Numbered from the stretch's first letter, positions 17,092 through 26,747 are shown. The stretch is DNA of 64,000 bases from an uncultured Collinsella sp. (GCA_900542825.1 UQOY01000010.1:13186-77185), one strand, 5' to 3'. A program made the numbers and translations. The notes: generated by a model not told the origin, from the sequence alone.

Positions 17092-18098
17092 ACTTCCTGA
17101 ACATCTTCGAGGACCACGTGGCCGGCATCTTCGGTGCCACCCGTGCCCCGTTCTCCTTTAAGAAGCTTGCCAAGCAGGCCGCTCGCGACATGGAGGATCA
17201 GACTCTGGTGATCAACGGCGTCAACACGGCGCCGGCACTCTATACCATCCTTATCGCCGCCGACGACGATCCCATGCTCGCCCCGTTCTACCCCGAGCTT
17301 TCGCGCGAGGTCCGCGAGTTCGTGAAGGCGCAGGCCGAAAAGCGCCGCTATGTCTTTGTCGGCGAGCCCCTCGTGCGCTTTATGATCGATCCGCAGCTGC
17401 GCGCCGGCAAGTTCTCGGTCTTTGCCGAGAACGTCGATGCCCCCACGCTCGGCCGCCTGTACGAAGAAGAGCGCGCCTATCAAAACGGCCTGGGCCAGAA
17501 CAACTCCGCGGTAAGCCGTGCCGCCAGCGCCCCGCGCGCCGGCCAGCAGCAGTTTGCTGCCCCGCAGCAGCAGCGCCCCGCCGCCATGCCCCAGCAGCAG
17601 CCGACGCCTCGCGCCGCCGCTCCCGACCCGCTTGCCGTGGCAGACCCCTTCGCGCCTAGCGTCCCCGACCCCGCCGCTCCTATCCCGGTGCCGCAGACCG
17701 TCTCGCGCGACGCGCTTGCCGGCATGGGCGGAGCCGCCGCGACCGGTGCCGCCGTGGGCCTAGGCGCCGCAGCCGGCATCGCCTCCAACATGGCGAGCAC
17801 TCGCGCCCCGCAGCGCCCGCTCGCCCAGCTCGTCGACGTCGTGAGCGGCGAGAGCCATAGCATCACCTCCGCACAGGTGACCATCGGTCGCGAGCGCTCA
17901 GTTTCCGACATTGCCCTGCGCGACCCCAACGTGTCGCGCCGCCACGCCCAGCTCACCTTTACGGGCTCGGATTGGTCGATCGAGGACCTCAATTCCACCA
18001 ACGGCACGCTCGTCAACAACCGCCGCATTACGCGCTGCCCGCTGCGCAACGGCGATCTGCTGACGTTTGGCCTGAGTACCTTTGAATTTAGGGGATAG
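17088..18098 (+). CDS. fhaA: FhaA-like protein (N-terminal FhaA domain plus FHA domain)
   Basis: 336 residues. Residues 1-125 match the FhaA N-terminal domain (NIFEDHVAGIFGATRAPFSF onward), a Gln/Pro/Ala-rich linker follows, and the FHA domain spans about 245-335 (ITIGRERSVSD-like start, DPNVSRRHAQL, IEDLNSTNGTLVNN). In mycobacteria FhaA binds phosphorylated membrane partners of PknB and tunes peptidoglycan synthesis. The start is GTG at 17088 overlapping the previous stop by 4 nt, with GGAGAG upstream. The position between a kinase and FhaB fits the conserved actinobacterial fhaA-fhaB-pstP-rodA-pbpA-pknB order. Confidence 0.9.
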   Translation: MNFLNIFEDHVAGIFGATRAPFSFKKLAKQAARDMEDQTLVINGVNTAPALYTILIAADDDPMLAPFYPELSREVREFVKAQAEKRRYVFVGEPLVRFMIDPQLRAGKFSVFAENVDAPTLGRLYEEERAYQNGLGQNNSAVSRAASAPRAGQQQFAAPQQQRPAAMPQQQPTPRAAAPDPLAVADPFAPSVPDPAAPIPVPQTVSRDALAGMGGAAATGAAVGLGAAAGIASNMASTRAPQRPLAQLVDVVSGESHSITSAQVTIGRERSVSDIALRDPNVSRRHAQLTFTGSDWSIEDLNSTNGTLVNNRRITRCPLRNGDLLTFGLSTFEFRG

Positions 18099-18104
18099 TC
18101 GCTT

Positions 18105-18521
18105 ATGAACATCGATATCGTCCTTTTTGCAGGCCGCATCGTCTTGGTCGCCCTGCTCTATATCTTCCTGTTCGCCGTCATGAAGACCGGCGTGGGACTT
18201 GTGCGCGGGCAGCGCCGCGACTCGGCTATCTGGACGATTGATGTGGACAAGGGTCCGCGCGGTATCCGCGGCATCCACGTAGACATGCTCGGCCCCGTCA
18301 TCGTCGGTCGCTCGCCGTCTTCGGACATCTGCATCAACGAACCGTTCGTCTCGGCCTCGCATGCGCGCTTTTCGCTGCAGGGCCCGGCGCTCATCATCGA
18401 GGACCTCAACTCGCTTAACGGCACGCTCGTCAACGGCCGCCAGCTCGTGGAGCCCGCGACGCTGCGTGAGGGCGACGAAGTCCAGATTGGCGACGTGGTC
18501 ATGAAGGTGAACCGTCGATGA
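18105..18521 (+). CDS. fhaB: FhaB/FipA-like membrane FHA protein
   Basis: 138 residues. One N-terminal membrane span (about 6-28, LFAGRIVLVALLYIFLFAV) and a C-terminal cytoplasmic FHA domain (VIVGRSPSSDICINEPFVS, then SASHARF and IEDLNSLNGTLVNG). Family length is about 150. It lies 6 nt after fhaA and its stop overlaps the phosphatase start (ATGA), so all are in one transcript. In relatives it is a kinase substrate that links PknB signalling to septal proteins. Confidence 0.9.
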   Translation: MNIDIVLFAGRIVLVALLYIFLFAVMKTGVGLVRGQRRDSAIWTIDVDKGPRGIRGIHVDMLGPVIVGRSPSSDICINEPFVSASHARFSLQGPALIIEDLNSLNGTLVNGRQLVEPATLREGDEVQIGDVVMKVNRR

Positions 18522-20317
18522 TCGACGAGGAGAACAAGTCCGCAACTATGACCGAGGCACCGGCCGCCGCCACAGCTGCGCCGGCCCACGCCGCTCCGGC
18601 GGGCTCCGCACCCGTGGAGCCCGAGGACACCGTGTTCTCCCTGCCTCTTTCGCATGTAACACATGATATTTCGGATCTCGCCGATAACGAGGACGAAGAG
18701 GATGCCGTAGCGGCGCCCATCGGCGCACATGCTGCGGAACAGCCCACAGCGCCCGAAGCAACCCCGGCGCCGGCTCACTTTGCAGAGCCCGTCGCCGCGG
18801 CAATCAACGAGAGCGCTGCGGTGTTTGCGGCACCCGAGCCCGCCGCGCCGGCGTTTCCCATGGCCCCGGCATCCGAGGTTGCGCCCGCGTCTACGCCGGC
18901 GCCCGAGCCTATAGACGTCAGCCCGCAAGAAGACGAGTCGACCGCCCGCGTGTCCGAGGAGTCCGACTCCCCGGACACCGGCGATTCCGAATCAAACGCC
19001 GAGACCGGCACCGTCTCTCCCGGTGACACAGCCGAGATCGACGTTGCCGCCGTTGAGGCCAAGCTCAAAGACCCCGGCTCGACCATGAGCTTTGAGCCCC
19101 TGACCGAGGAGCGCATCGAGACCGACTCGACCTATGATGCCGGCACCACCACGCAACTCATGTGGGGCGCCCGCTCCGACGTTGGCTGCGTGCGCCCGCA
19201 CAATGAGGATTCCTACCTGGTGCAGTCGCCGCTCTTTTGCGTATGCGACGGCATGGGTGGTCACGCCGCCGGCGAGGTAGCCTCTTCTATCGCTGTCGAG
19301 ACTATAGCCAAGACGGCCCCGCAGTCCGCCGACGCAGCACGCCTGACCGCAGCCGTCGAGGCAGCCAACGCCGCCGTAATCGAGGCGGCCCTGAACGGCC
19401 TGGGCAAGCCCGGCATGGGCTGCACAGCCACCTGCGCCTACATCGAAAACGACACGCTCGCCATCGCCCACGTGGGCGACTCTCGCGCCTATCTGCTCCA
19501 CGAGGGCACGCTCATCCGCGTGACCCGCGACCACTCCTACGTGGAGGAGCTCGTGGACGCCGGCGAGATCACGGCAGACGAGGCTCGCGTCCACCCCAAC
19601 CGTTCGGTCATCACCCGTGCGCTGGGCTCGGACCCCGCCATGTATGCCGACCACTTCACTCTGCATATCGAGGAAGGCGACCGTCTGATCCTGTGCTCTG
19701 ACGGCCTTTCGAGCATGATTCCCGATAGCGATATCGAGAACATCGCCACGCAGTCCTCAACCGCGCAAATCTGCGTCGACAACCTAGTGGACGCGGCGCT
19801 TGCCGCCGGCGGCCACGACAACGTGACCGTAGTAGTCGTTGACCTGGTTGACGATGGCGTTATGCGCGAGGCGCAACGCGTGCGTCGCCGCAACATTACC
19901 ATCGCCGCCATCCTGGCCCTCGTCTTTGTGCTGGCAGCTGGCATCTGGGCCTACACGGGTGTCACCGGCTCGTACTACCTGGGTACCTACCAGGGCAATG
20001 TCGCCGTCTGGCGCGGCCTGCCCGGCAAGCCGCTCGGACTCAAGCTCCACTGGCTCGAAAGCGAAACCAGCATTAAGCTGTCCGACCTGCCCGAAGACAC
20101 GCAAAACCGCCTCAAGGCGGGCATTCCGCAAACAAGTGTCGACGATGCACAGGACACGATATCCAAGTACCGCCACCAGATCGACGAGGAGCAGACCCGC
20201 CAGGTGATCGACGCGCAAACGATTCGCGACAACACCAATCAGGGATCGACCTCCGAATCAGATTCCGAGAAAACCGCCGAACAGTCCGCCGAGGCCGAAG
20301 CCTCCGATAAGAATTAG
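18518..20317 (+). CDS. pstP: PP2C-family Ser/Thr phosphatase with acidic N-terminal extension
   Basis: 599 residues, longer than the usual ~500 of PstP. The first ~210 residues are a low-complexity Ala/Pro/Glu-rich region unlike ordinary PstP. The metal-dependent phosphatase domain follows (about 219-450): VRPHNEDSYL, CDGMGGHAAGE, HVGDSRAYLL, LCSDGLSSMI and GGHDNVTVVVV carry the metal-binding aspartates. One membrane span near 458-480 precedes an extracytoplasmic tail of about 115 residues. It reverses the action of the kinases in this operon. The start overlaps the fhaB stop by 4 nt; an internal ATG at 18548 is a possible alternative. Next gene starts 16 nt later. Confidence 0.9.
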   Translation: MIDEENKSATMTEAPAAATAAPAHAAPAGSAPVEPEDTVFSLPLSHVTHDISDLADNEDEEDAVAAPIGAHAAEQPTAPEATPAPAHFAEPVAAAINESAAVFAAPEPAAPAFPMAPASEVAPASTPAPEPIDVSPQEDESTARVSEESDSPDTGDSESNAETGTVSPGDTAEIDVAAVEAKLKDPGSTMSFEPLTEERIETDSTYDAGTTTQLMWGARSDVGCVRPHNEDSYLVQSPLFCVCDGMGGHAAGEVASSIAVETIAKTAPQSADAARLTAAVEAANAAVIEAALNGLGKPGMGCTATCAYIENDTLAIAHVGDSRAYLLHEGTLIRVTRDHSYVEELVDAGEITADEARVHPNRSVITRALGSDPAMYADHFTLHIEEGDRLILCSDGLSSMIPDSDIENIATQSSTAQICVDNLVDAALAAGGHDNVTVVVVDLVDDGVMREAQRVRRRNITIAAILALVFVLAAGIWAYTGVTGSYYLGTYQGNVAVWRGLPGKPLGLKLHWLESETSIKLSDLPEDTQNRLKAGIPQTSVDDAQDTISKYRHQIDEEQTRQVIDAQTIRDNTNQGSTSESDSEKTAEQSAEAEASDKN

Positions 20318-20333
20318 AAAGGGAGTGCCGCTT

Positions 20334-23204
20334 ATGAGTCGCCGCAACACCGAGCTGCTCTTGCTCATCGCCTCGGCGTTCCCCGTCATCCTGCTGTATG
20401 CGATGTACGTCCTCACCGCGGGCGCTGCCATCTCCTTTGAGACGCTCGCCGTACCGATCGGCCTCTTTGCCGCCTTTGCCGCGGCCCACATTGCCGTGCG
20501 CATCTTGGCGCCCGGTGCCGACCCCGCCATCCTACCCATCGTATTTATACTTTCGGGCATCGGCATCACGTTCGTGACGCGTCTCGCCCCCGCTCTCGCC
20601 ATCTCACAGCTCATCATCCTGTTTGTCTCGGTGGCCCTGATGGTGGGAACGCTTGCACTGGTCAAAAACCTCGACGTGGTCATGCGCTACAAGTACACCT
20701 TTGGCATTATCGGCATCATCCTGCTGATGCTGCCCATCTTTATCGGCACCACGATCTCGGGCTCCAAGCTGTGGATTCGCATCGCGGGCTTTACCATCCA
20801 GCCTGGCGAGTTCGCCAAGGTCTTTATCGTGCTGTTCCTGGCCGGCTACTTGGCCGAGAACCGCGAGCTGCTCTCCATCTCCAACCGCAAGATCCTGGGC
20901 TTTAAGATCCCTCGTCTGCGACTGCTGCTGCCGCTGTTTGCCGTGTGGGGTGTGTGCCTGCTCGTCGTCGTCTTCGAACGCGACCTGGGTTCGGCCGTGC
21001 TGTTCTACACCATCTTCTTGCTGATGCTCTACGTTGCCACGGGGCGCTTTTCGTATGTCGTTATCGGCCTTGCGCTCTTAGCTGTCGGAGCCGTGGGCGC
21101 CTACAAGTTCCTATCGCACGTTCAGGTGCGTTTCCAGGTTTGGGTCGATCCGTTTAAGGACGCCCAGGGCCAGGGCTACCAGATCGTCCAGTCGCTCTTC
21201 TCGCTTGCCGATGGCGGTCTGGTCGGTGTTGGCATCGGCAACGGCATGGCCAACAACATCCCTGTCGTCGAGTCCGACTTTATCTTCTCGGCTATCGGCG
21301 AGGAGATGGGCCTTTTGGGCGGCGGCGCCGTGCTCATCCTGTTTATGCTCTTTGCCGTGCGTGGCCTCACCACAGCTGCCCGCGCTAAATCCGACCTCGC
21401 CGCCTTTAGCGCCACGGGTCTTACGGCAGCCATCAGCTTCCAGGCCTTTTTGATCGTGGGCGGCGTCACCCGCCTGATCCCGCTGACCGGCGTCACCCTG
21501 CCCTTTATGAGCCAGGGCGGCTCCTCGCTGCTGGCGAGCTTTATCATCGTCGCGCTCCTGCTGCGCGCCGGTGACGAGGCTACCGGACGCGAGGCCGAGC
21601 TTACCGGCACCGGCACCATGGCCGCCATCACCGATGATCAGGTCGCATCTGCCGCCGCCCCGACGGGCACGCGCTTTGCCACCTCGTCTTCCTACGGCAG
21701 CGGCAGCCATTCCGTCGGCTCGCGCATGCGACGTCGCCTGCTCGACACGCCTGAATCCGGTGTGCTCGGCCGCGTTGCGCTCGCCAACCGTCTAACCCGC
21801 GCGGTGCTCGCCTTTACGGCGCTGTTCGCCATCCTTATCGGCAACCTCACCTATGTCCAGGTCATTAAGGCCAAGGACTATCAGGACATGCCGACCAACA
21901 ACCACACCATCGCCCGCTCCAAGTACATCCAGCGCGGCTCCATCATCACGTCCGACGGCGTGACGCTGGCCGAGTCGCTGCAGCAGGAGGACGGCACCTA
22001 CGTACGCTCCTACCCCAACGGTAACCTGGCAGCGCACGTGGTTGGCTACGTGAGCCAGCAGTATGGCACCACCGCCATCGAGAGCGTCATGAACGACACG
22101 CTCACCGGCTCTAAGGATTACTCCAGCTGGAACAACGCCATCGCGTCGCTCGCGGGCCAGACCCAGCCGGGCAACACCGCCAAGCTCACCATCGACTCGC
22201 GCATCCAGACGGCGGCCGAGCAGGCGCTCAAGGGCTTTAAGGGCGCTGTGGTGGTCATCGACCCGCGTACCGGCGCGGTGCTCGCATGTGCCAGCTCGCC
22301 CACCTACGACAACACCAACATCGATGCCCTGCTGCAGACGGGCGGCGGCGAGGACGGCTCCATGTACAATCGCGCCATGGACGCGCTGTACACGCCGGGC
22401 TCGACCTTTAAGGTCGTCACACTCTCCGCGGCACTCGAGACCGGTACCGCCAGCCTTACCAGCACCTACCAGGCGCCCGGCTCCATGGACATCGGCAACG
22501 CACAGGTCACCAACTATGCCAACGAGAGCTACGGCACCATCAGCCTGCAGCAGGCCTTTGCCGTGTCCTCCAACGTCGTCTTTGGCCAGGTGGCAAACGA
22601 AGTTGGCGCAAACACGCTCGTGCAGTTTGCCAACGCCTTTGGCTACGGCCAAAAGCTCGGCCAGGACCTGACCTCCGCGGCCTCCATCATGGCCGACCCG
22701 TCGCTCATGACCGAGTGGGAGACCGCCTGGGCCGGCGCCGGCCAGCCTGTCGGCATGGACCACACGCCCGGCCCGCAGACCACCGTCATGCAAAACGCCG
22801 TGATTGCCGCCGCCATCGCTAACAGTGGCGTAGTCATGGACCCGTACTTTGTAGCCCAGGTACTTGCCCCGGACGGAACCGTGGTCAAGACCACGCAGTC
22901 CCGCTCGCTGGGGCAGGCCGTCAGCTCCGCCACGGCCGACCAGGTCAAGCAGGCCATGCTTGCCGTCGTCCAGTCCGGCACCGGCACCGATGCCCAGATC
23001 CCCGGCGTCAAGGTCGCCGGCAAGACCGGCTCGGCCGAGATCGGCGGCACCAACGTCAACTCTATGTTCGTTGGCTTTGCACCTTACGATTCACCCACGG
23101 TCGCCATCTCGGTGGCCTTGGAGGATTTCGACAAGCATGACGTCAAGGCCGCCAAGATCGCCGGTATCGTCCTGACCGCGGCGCTTGCCGCACAGGGAGC
23201 GTGA
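20334..23204 (+). CDS. Fused SEDS glycosyltransferase (FtsW/RodA) and class B penicillin-binding protein
   Basis: 956 residues joining two normally separate proteins. Residues 1-415 form a polytopic SEDS domain (lipid II polymerase), with the likely catalytic D315 in VESDFIF and the PFMSQGGSS motif. A linker (about 415-485) and a second membrane anchor near 488-508 lead to the transpeptidase: SxxK serine S690 (TPGSTFK), SxN at 745 (SSN) and KTG at 897. Both activities appear intact, so one polypeptide could polymerise and crosslink peptidoglycan. Neighbouring genes match rodA-pbpA of mycobacteria in order, with pknB next. The start ATG 20334 is used because GGGAG overlaps a GTG at 20325. Confidence 0.95.
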   Translation: MSRRNTELLLLIASAFPVILLYAMYVLTAGAAISFETLAVPIGLFAAFAAAHIAVRILAPGADPAILPIVFILSGIGITFVTRLAPALAISQLIILFVSVALMVGTLALVKNLDVVMRYKYTFGIIGIILLMLPIFIGTTISGSKLWIRIAGFTIQPGEFAKVFIVLFLAGYLAENRELLSISNRKILGFKIPRLRLLLPLFAVWGVCLLVVVFERDLGSAVLFYTIFLLMLYVATGRFSYVVIGLALLAVGAVGAYKFLSHVQVRFQVWVDPFKDAQGQGYQIVQSLFSLADGGLVGVGIGNGMANNIPVVESDFIFSAIGEEMGLLGGGAVLILFMLFAVRGLTTAARAKSDLAAFSATGLTAAISFQAFLIVGGVTRLIPLTGVTLPFMSQGGSSLLASFIIVALLLRAGDEATGREAELTGTGTMAAITDDQVASAAAPTGTRFATSSSYGSGSHSVGSRMRRRLLDTPESGVLGRVALANRLTRAVLAFTALFAILIGNLTYVQVIKAKDYQDMPTNNHTIARSKYIQRGSIITSDGVTLAESLQQEDGTYVRSYPNGNLAAHVVGYVSQQYGTTAIESVMNDTLTGSKDYSSWNNAIASLAGQTQPGNTAKLTIDSRIQTAAEQALKGFKGAVVVIDPRTGAVLACASSPTYDNTNIDALLQTGGGEDGSMYNRAMDALYTPGSTFKVVTLSAALETGTASLTSTYQAPGSMDIGNAQVTNYANESYGTISLQQAFAVSSNVVFGQVANEVGANTLVQFANAFGYGQKLGQDLTSAASIMADPSLMTEWETAWAGAGQPVGMDHTPGPQTTVMQNAVIAAAIANSGVVMDPYFVAQVLAPDGTVVKTTQSRSLGQAVSSATADQVKQAMLAVVQSGTGTDAQIPGVKVAGKTGSAEIGGTNVNSMFVGFAPYDSPTVAISVALEDFDKHDVKAAKIAGIVLTAALAAQGA

Positions 23205-23336
23205 TGCCCATGATCGAATCGGACACCCGAGGCGCGCCGCGGCCGAAGAGTTAGCGGCAACGCGCCACACGGCCCCAGCGGCCACATCATAGGTACTACA
23301 CACATCGTTGAGCGAATAGTTATGTTAGGAGCAGGA

Positions 23337-25298
23337 ATGGAACAGAGGGTCCTCGGGGGAAGATACCTCCTCAAGGATAAGGTGGGGACAGGCGGCATGG
23401 CGACCGTCTACCGTGCACAGGACCAGGTCCTCGACCGCACGGTTGCTGTCAAGATCATGCTGCCGCAGTATGCTGGCGACGCAACCTTCGCCGCACGCTT
23501 TAAGCAGGAGGCCCAGGCAGCAGCCGGTCTCTCCTCCCCCTATATCGTGGGCGTCTACGATTGGGGCAAGGACGGCGACACCTATTACATCGTCATGGAG
23601 TACCTGCGCGGCACCGACCTTAAGAGCGGCATCAAGAGCCACGGCGCCCTCGACCCCAAGAAGGTCGCCCAGATCGGCTCGCAGATCAGCTCTGCGCTTT
23701 CGGTCGCCCACAAGCACGAGATCATCCACCGCGACATTAAGCCGCAGAACATCATGGTGCTGCCCGACGGCAACATCAAGGTGATGGACTTTGGCATCGC
23801 GCGCGCCAAGAACAGCCACCTCACGCAAGACAACAACGTGCTGGGAACCGCCCACTACGTCAGCCCCGAGCAGACCCGCGGTCAGGACCTCGGCCCCACC
23901 TCGGATATCTACTCGCTGGGCGTCGTGATGTACGAGTGCGCCACCGGCCGCGTTCCCTTTGACGGTGACGACGCTATCTCAGTCGCACTCAAGCAGGTCA
24001 ACGAGCTGCCTATTCCGCCGAGCCAGATCAACTCCGGTGTCGACGCCGACCTTGAGCGCATCATCCTCAAGTGCATGGAGAAGGATCCGGCAAACCGCTT
24101 CCAGACCGCCGACGAGCTGCGTCAGGTGCTCAACAGCTACCTGTCGGGCCGTGCCGTCAACGTCTCGGAGCCCACGCGCATCATCGGTGCCCCCGGTGAG
24201 CTGGGCGCCACCAAGACTCGCGAGCTTTCCGATCAGACGCGCGCCATGGTGCGTCCCGTCTCGGGCGTGAGCGGCCAGAATACCGCCCGTAGCTCGGTTT
24301 CGGGCTCCACCGGCTCCTACGAGGTCGAAGAGCCCAAATCCAACAAGAACAAGATCATCGCCGCCGTGGTGGCAGCCGTTGCCGTCATCGGCATCGTGGT
24401 GGCCTTTGCCACAGGACTCTTTGGCGGCGAGCAGGTCACCGTGCCCGATGTGCTGGGCAAGGACCAGCAGACTGCCGTCGAGCTGATCAAGGAAGCCGGC
24501 CTCGAGGTCGGCACCATCGACCAAAGCTACAACGACGATGTCGACGAGGGCAAGGTCGCCGAGCAGACGCCCAACGGCAACACCAAGAAGGCCAAGGGCA
24601 CCAAGGTGAACCTGGTAATCTCCAAGGGCCCCAAGCCCTCCGAGAAGGTTGAGGTTCCCCGGCTTGTCGGCCTGACCAAGGACCAGGCAGAAGCCGCACT
24701 GGCAAGCGTTGGCCTGAAGGGCAACGCCTCCGAGGAGGCCAACGAGGCCGATGAGGGCCAGGTCTTTGAGCAGGGCACCGAAGCCGGTAAGGAAGTCGCG
24801 AAGGGCACGACCATCTCGTACAAGGTCTCGAGCGGCCCGGATACCACGTCCGTCCCCGATCTGACCGACATGACCGAGGCCCAGGCGCGCAACGCCCTCG
24901 ATATGGCAGGCTTTGGCGTCGACGTTAGCTACCAGGAGAACGACTCGGTTACCGAGGGCACCGTGATCAGCTGGAACCCCAGTGGCAAGCAGAAGCCCGG
25001 CGCCACGATTACCGTCGTCATTGCCAAGAAGTCCGGCAAGGCCAGTGTTCCGGGCAACCTGTACGGCAAGAGCATCTCCGCCGCCGTCACCGCGCTCAAC
25101 AACGCCGGTTTCTATAACATCGGCTTCTGTGACCAGAACGGCAATCCCGTAAGCGGTAACGAGGATGCCACCGTTACGGGCGTCTCCCCCACTGGCAAGC
25201 AGTCCACCGACAGCACGATTACGCTGACGGTCGCACTTTCTGGCTCGGGTTCGGGCTCTGGCTCGGGCACGGGTGACGATTCCGGTACGACCAACTAG
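23337..25298 (+). CDS. pknB: PASTA-domain Ser/Thr kinase PknB
   Basis: 653 residues. Kinase domain 1-270: glycine loop KVGTGGMATVY, K39 in VAVKIM, HRDIKPQNIM with D133, DFGIAR, and GTAHYVSPEQ. A juxtamembrane Ser/Thr-rich stretch precedes one membrane span (about 340-363). Outside are four PASTA repeats (about 366-435, 436-505, 505-570, 571-640), which bind muropeptides or lipid II, and a short Gly/Ser tail. It controls growth, division and cell-wall synthesis by phosphorylating FHA proteins and others. The start at 23337 follows AGGAG; ATG at 23322 would leave that site inside the gene. There are 132 nt after the fusion gene, so it may have its own promoter. Terminator at 25351. Confidence 0.95.
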   Translation: MEQRVLGGRYLLKDKVGTGGMATVYRAQDQVLDRTVAVKIMLPQYAGDATFAARFKQEAQAAAGLSSPYIVGVYDWGKDGDTYYIVMEYLRGTDLKSGIKSHGALDPKKVAQIGSQISSALSVAHKHEIIHRDIKPQNIMVLPDGNIKVMDFGIARAKNSHLTQDNNVLGTAHYVSPEQTRGQDLGPTSDIYSLGVVMYECATGRVPFDGDDAISVALKQVNELPIPPSQINSGVDADLERIILKCMEKDPANRFQTADELRQVLNSYLSGRAVNVSEPTRIIGAPGELGATKTRELSDQTRAMVRPVSGVSGQNTARSSVSGSTGSYEVEEPKSNKNKIIAAVVAAVAVIGIVVAFATGLFGGEQVTVPDVLGKDQQTAVELIKEAGLEVGTIDQSYNDDVDEGKVAEQTPNGNTKKAKGTKVNLVISKGPKPSEKVEVPRLVGLTKDQAEAALASVGLKGNASEEANEADEGQVFEQGTEAGKEVAKGTTISYKVSSGPDTTSVPDLTDMTEAQARNALDMAGFGVDVSYQENDSVTEGTVISWNPSGKQKPGATITVVIAKKSGKASVPGNLYGKSISAAVTALNNAGFYNIGFCDQNGNPVSGNEDATVTGVSPTGKQSTDSTITLTVALSGSGSGSGSGTGDDSGTTN

Positions 25299-25350
25299 TC
25301 GCCACCCCACCGCTCATCACGGCTCTCGCCGCAAACATATTCGCTCACAG

Positions 25351-25390
25351 GCGCCCGCTTGCTCCCCCAGCAAGCGGGCGCTTCGTTTTT
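25351..25390 (+). terminator. Intrinsic terminator of pknB
   Basis: 12-bp perfect arms (25351-25362 and 25370-25381, GCGCCCGCTTGC) with a plus-strand tail TTCGTTTTT. It closes the division-signalling operon. Confidence 0.92.
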
Positions 25391-25408
25391 GACATGGCAT
25401 TGAACCAG

Positions 25409-25436
25409 AAGAACCCGGCACCGTAGCGGTACCGGG
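25409..25436 (-). terminator. Orphan terminator behind a tRNA 3' fragment
   Basis: 9-bp imperfect stem (25414-25422 with 25428-25436, one G-T pair), minus-strand tail TTCTT. It lies directly downstream of the tRNA-Arg 3'-end copy at 25450-25472, as if it had been the terminator of a complete tRNA gene. Confidence 0.6.
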
Positions 25437-25449
25437 CTCGATATTCCTC

Positions 25450-25510
25450 TGGTGCCCCCGGGCGGATTCGAAAACTCCCCCGCGGGGAAATTGGTGACAC
25501 GGGTGTCGAC
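25450..25510 (-). repeat. Attachment-site-like direct repeat containing a tRNA-Arg 3' end (distal copy)
   Basis: The first 23 bases (25450-25472) match exactly, on the minus strand, the T-loop-to-CCA end of the tRNA-Arg at 44229-44304. The next ~38 bases match 44122-44160 with one substitution and one indel. The two copies are 18.6 kb apart in the same orientation and bracket the IS and glycosidase region. This is the geometry left by integration at a tRNA 3' end. No integrase gene is present. Confidence 0.75.
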
Positions 25511-25539
25511 TGTCCGAATCCGACAGCGGCCCCCACAAA

Positions 25540-26747
25540 TGAACTGCACCCCAAAACTTGGACGGCTTAAATAAGAACTACGCCGCAAGGGGCTGGCTCC
25601 GGAACTCCTCCGGGGTCAGCCCCTTCAGTTTAACCTGCCTCCGCCTCGTGTTCCAATGGGCGACGTATGCGTCCAGGTCCGCCTTGAAGGACTCGAAGTC
25701 GGGCCATGTCCTTCCCCGGAAGAACTCGTCCTTCATGTGGCCGAAGACCTGCTCGGTGGCGCCGTTGTCGATGCAGTTGCCCTTTCTGGACATGCTCTGG
25801 ACGATCCCGGCGTCCCTCAACCTCCCGCACCATGCGGCGTGCTGGTACTGCCAGCCCATGTCGCCGTGAAGCACCGGTTTCGCGCCCTCGGGCATCTTCG
25901 CCAGCAGCCGGTCGAGTAGCTCGGCCTACTGCGCCATGCCCGGGCTGGTCGACGTCGACCACGCGGCTATCTCCTTGCTGCCGAAGTCGTACACCGGCGC
26001 GAAGTAGGCCTTGCCCCAGGGCTGCTTGAACTCGGTAACGTCGGCGCCCATCTTCTGCCACGGCCCGTCGGCGGCGAAGTCGCGCCCGATGACGTTCTCG
26101 AACGTCTCGCCCACGACGCCCCTGTACGTGTTGTACCTACGGTAGTCGGTCTCGCGGCGGATGCCGCAGCGGACCCCCGTCTCCCGCATCATCTTGAGCA
26201 CGGTCTTGTCGGCTATGCGCGCGCCCAGCTCGGCGCGCGGGCACATGGCGACCTGGCGGTGGCCGCACCCGTTGGCCGTGCGCGAGAAGATCTCCGCCAC
26301 CGCGCCCCGCAGCTCCGGGCGCGTCGGCCTCGGCGGGTGCGCGAGGGCGTAGTAGTAGCTGGACCGGGCCAGGCCGGCGCACTCCAGCAGGCTCCTCAGC
26401 TTGAGCGGCGCCAGGGACATGACCCCGAACGCCTTCATGGCGTCCTGCTTGCCCATGCCGCCGTCGACCACGGCCGAGGCGGCGGCGACCTTCTGCTCGT
26501 ATGTGTACCTGGTCTGCTTGCCGTCCATGGATAGCAGCACCTCGCTTCCGAACGACCGGTATACGTAGAGCCATTGTCTCACGGTGTTGCGAGGGACCGA
26601 CAGCGTCTTCGCCGCCGACTCGGAGCCGTGCCCTCGCTCGAAGAGTGCGATCGCCGCCTTCCTGGCCTCGATGTCGTGTTTCACCCTCAAGTCGACACGC
26701 ATAAAAAGCCTCCCATTTCTCGTGTCCAAGAAATGGGAGGCAGTTCA
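25540..26747 (-). mobile_element. IS3-family insertion sequence, about 1.2 kb
   Basis: Terminal inverted repeats of 24 bp with mismatches: TGAACTGC...TTGGAC at 25540-25563 and its complement at 26724-26747. Ends are TG/CA as usual for IS3. One transposase reading frame fills the element on the minus strand. No target duplication is visible (AAA on the left, CCC on the right). The left end abuts the phrase CCCCCACAAA, which also occurs in the 130-bp repeats at 44.0-44.2 kb, where the sequence continues differently. So the insertion probably interrupted such a unit. Confidence 0.88.
25578..26702 (-). pseudogene. IS3-family transposase interrupted by an in-frame amber codon
   Basis: A frame of about 374 codons runs from ATG 26702 (GGGAGG 6 nt upstream) to 25578 with a single TAG at 25926-25928, in the same frame on both sides. 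N-terminal part: helix-turn-helix (RNTVRQWLYVYRSF). Then the IS3 OrfB-type region (GLARSSYYYAL) and the rve integrase core: GADVTEF (first Asp), GDMGWQYQH (second Asp), KGNCIDNGATEQVFGHMKDE (Glu). All three acidic residues survive, split by the stop just before AELLDRLL. Codon CAG to TAG is the simplest origin. OrfA and OrfB seem fused in one frame rather than linked by programmed frameshifting. Probably inactive unless the amber is suppressed. Confidence 0.88.

Noticed and set aside
20325..20333. GTG start for the SEDS-PBP fusion
   Set aside because: It overlaps the GGGAG ribosome site; ATG 20334 is correctly spaced.
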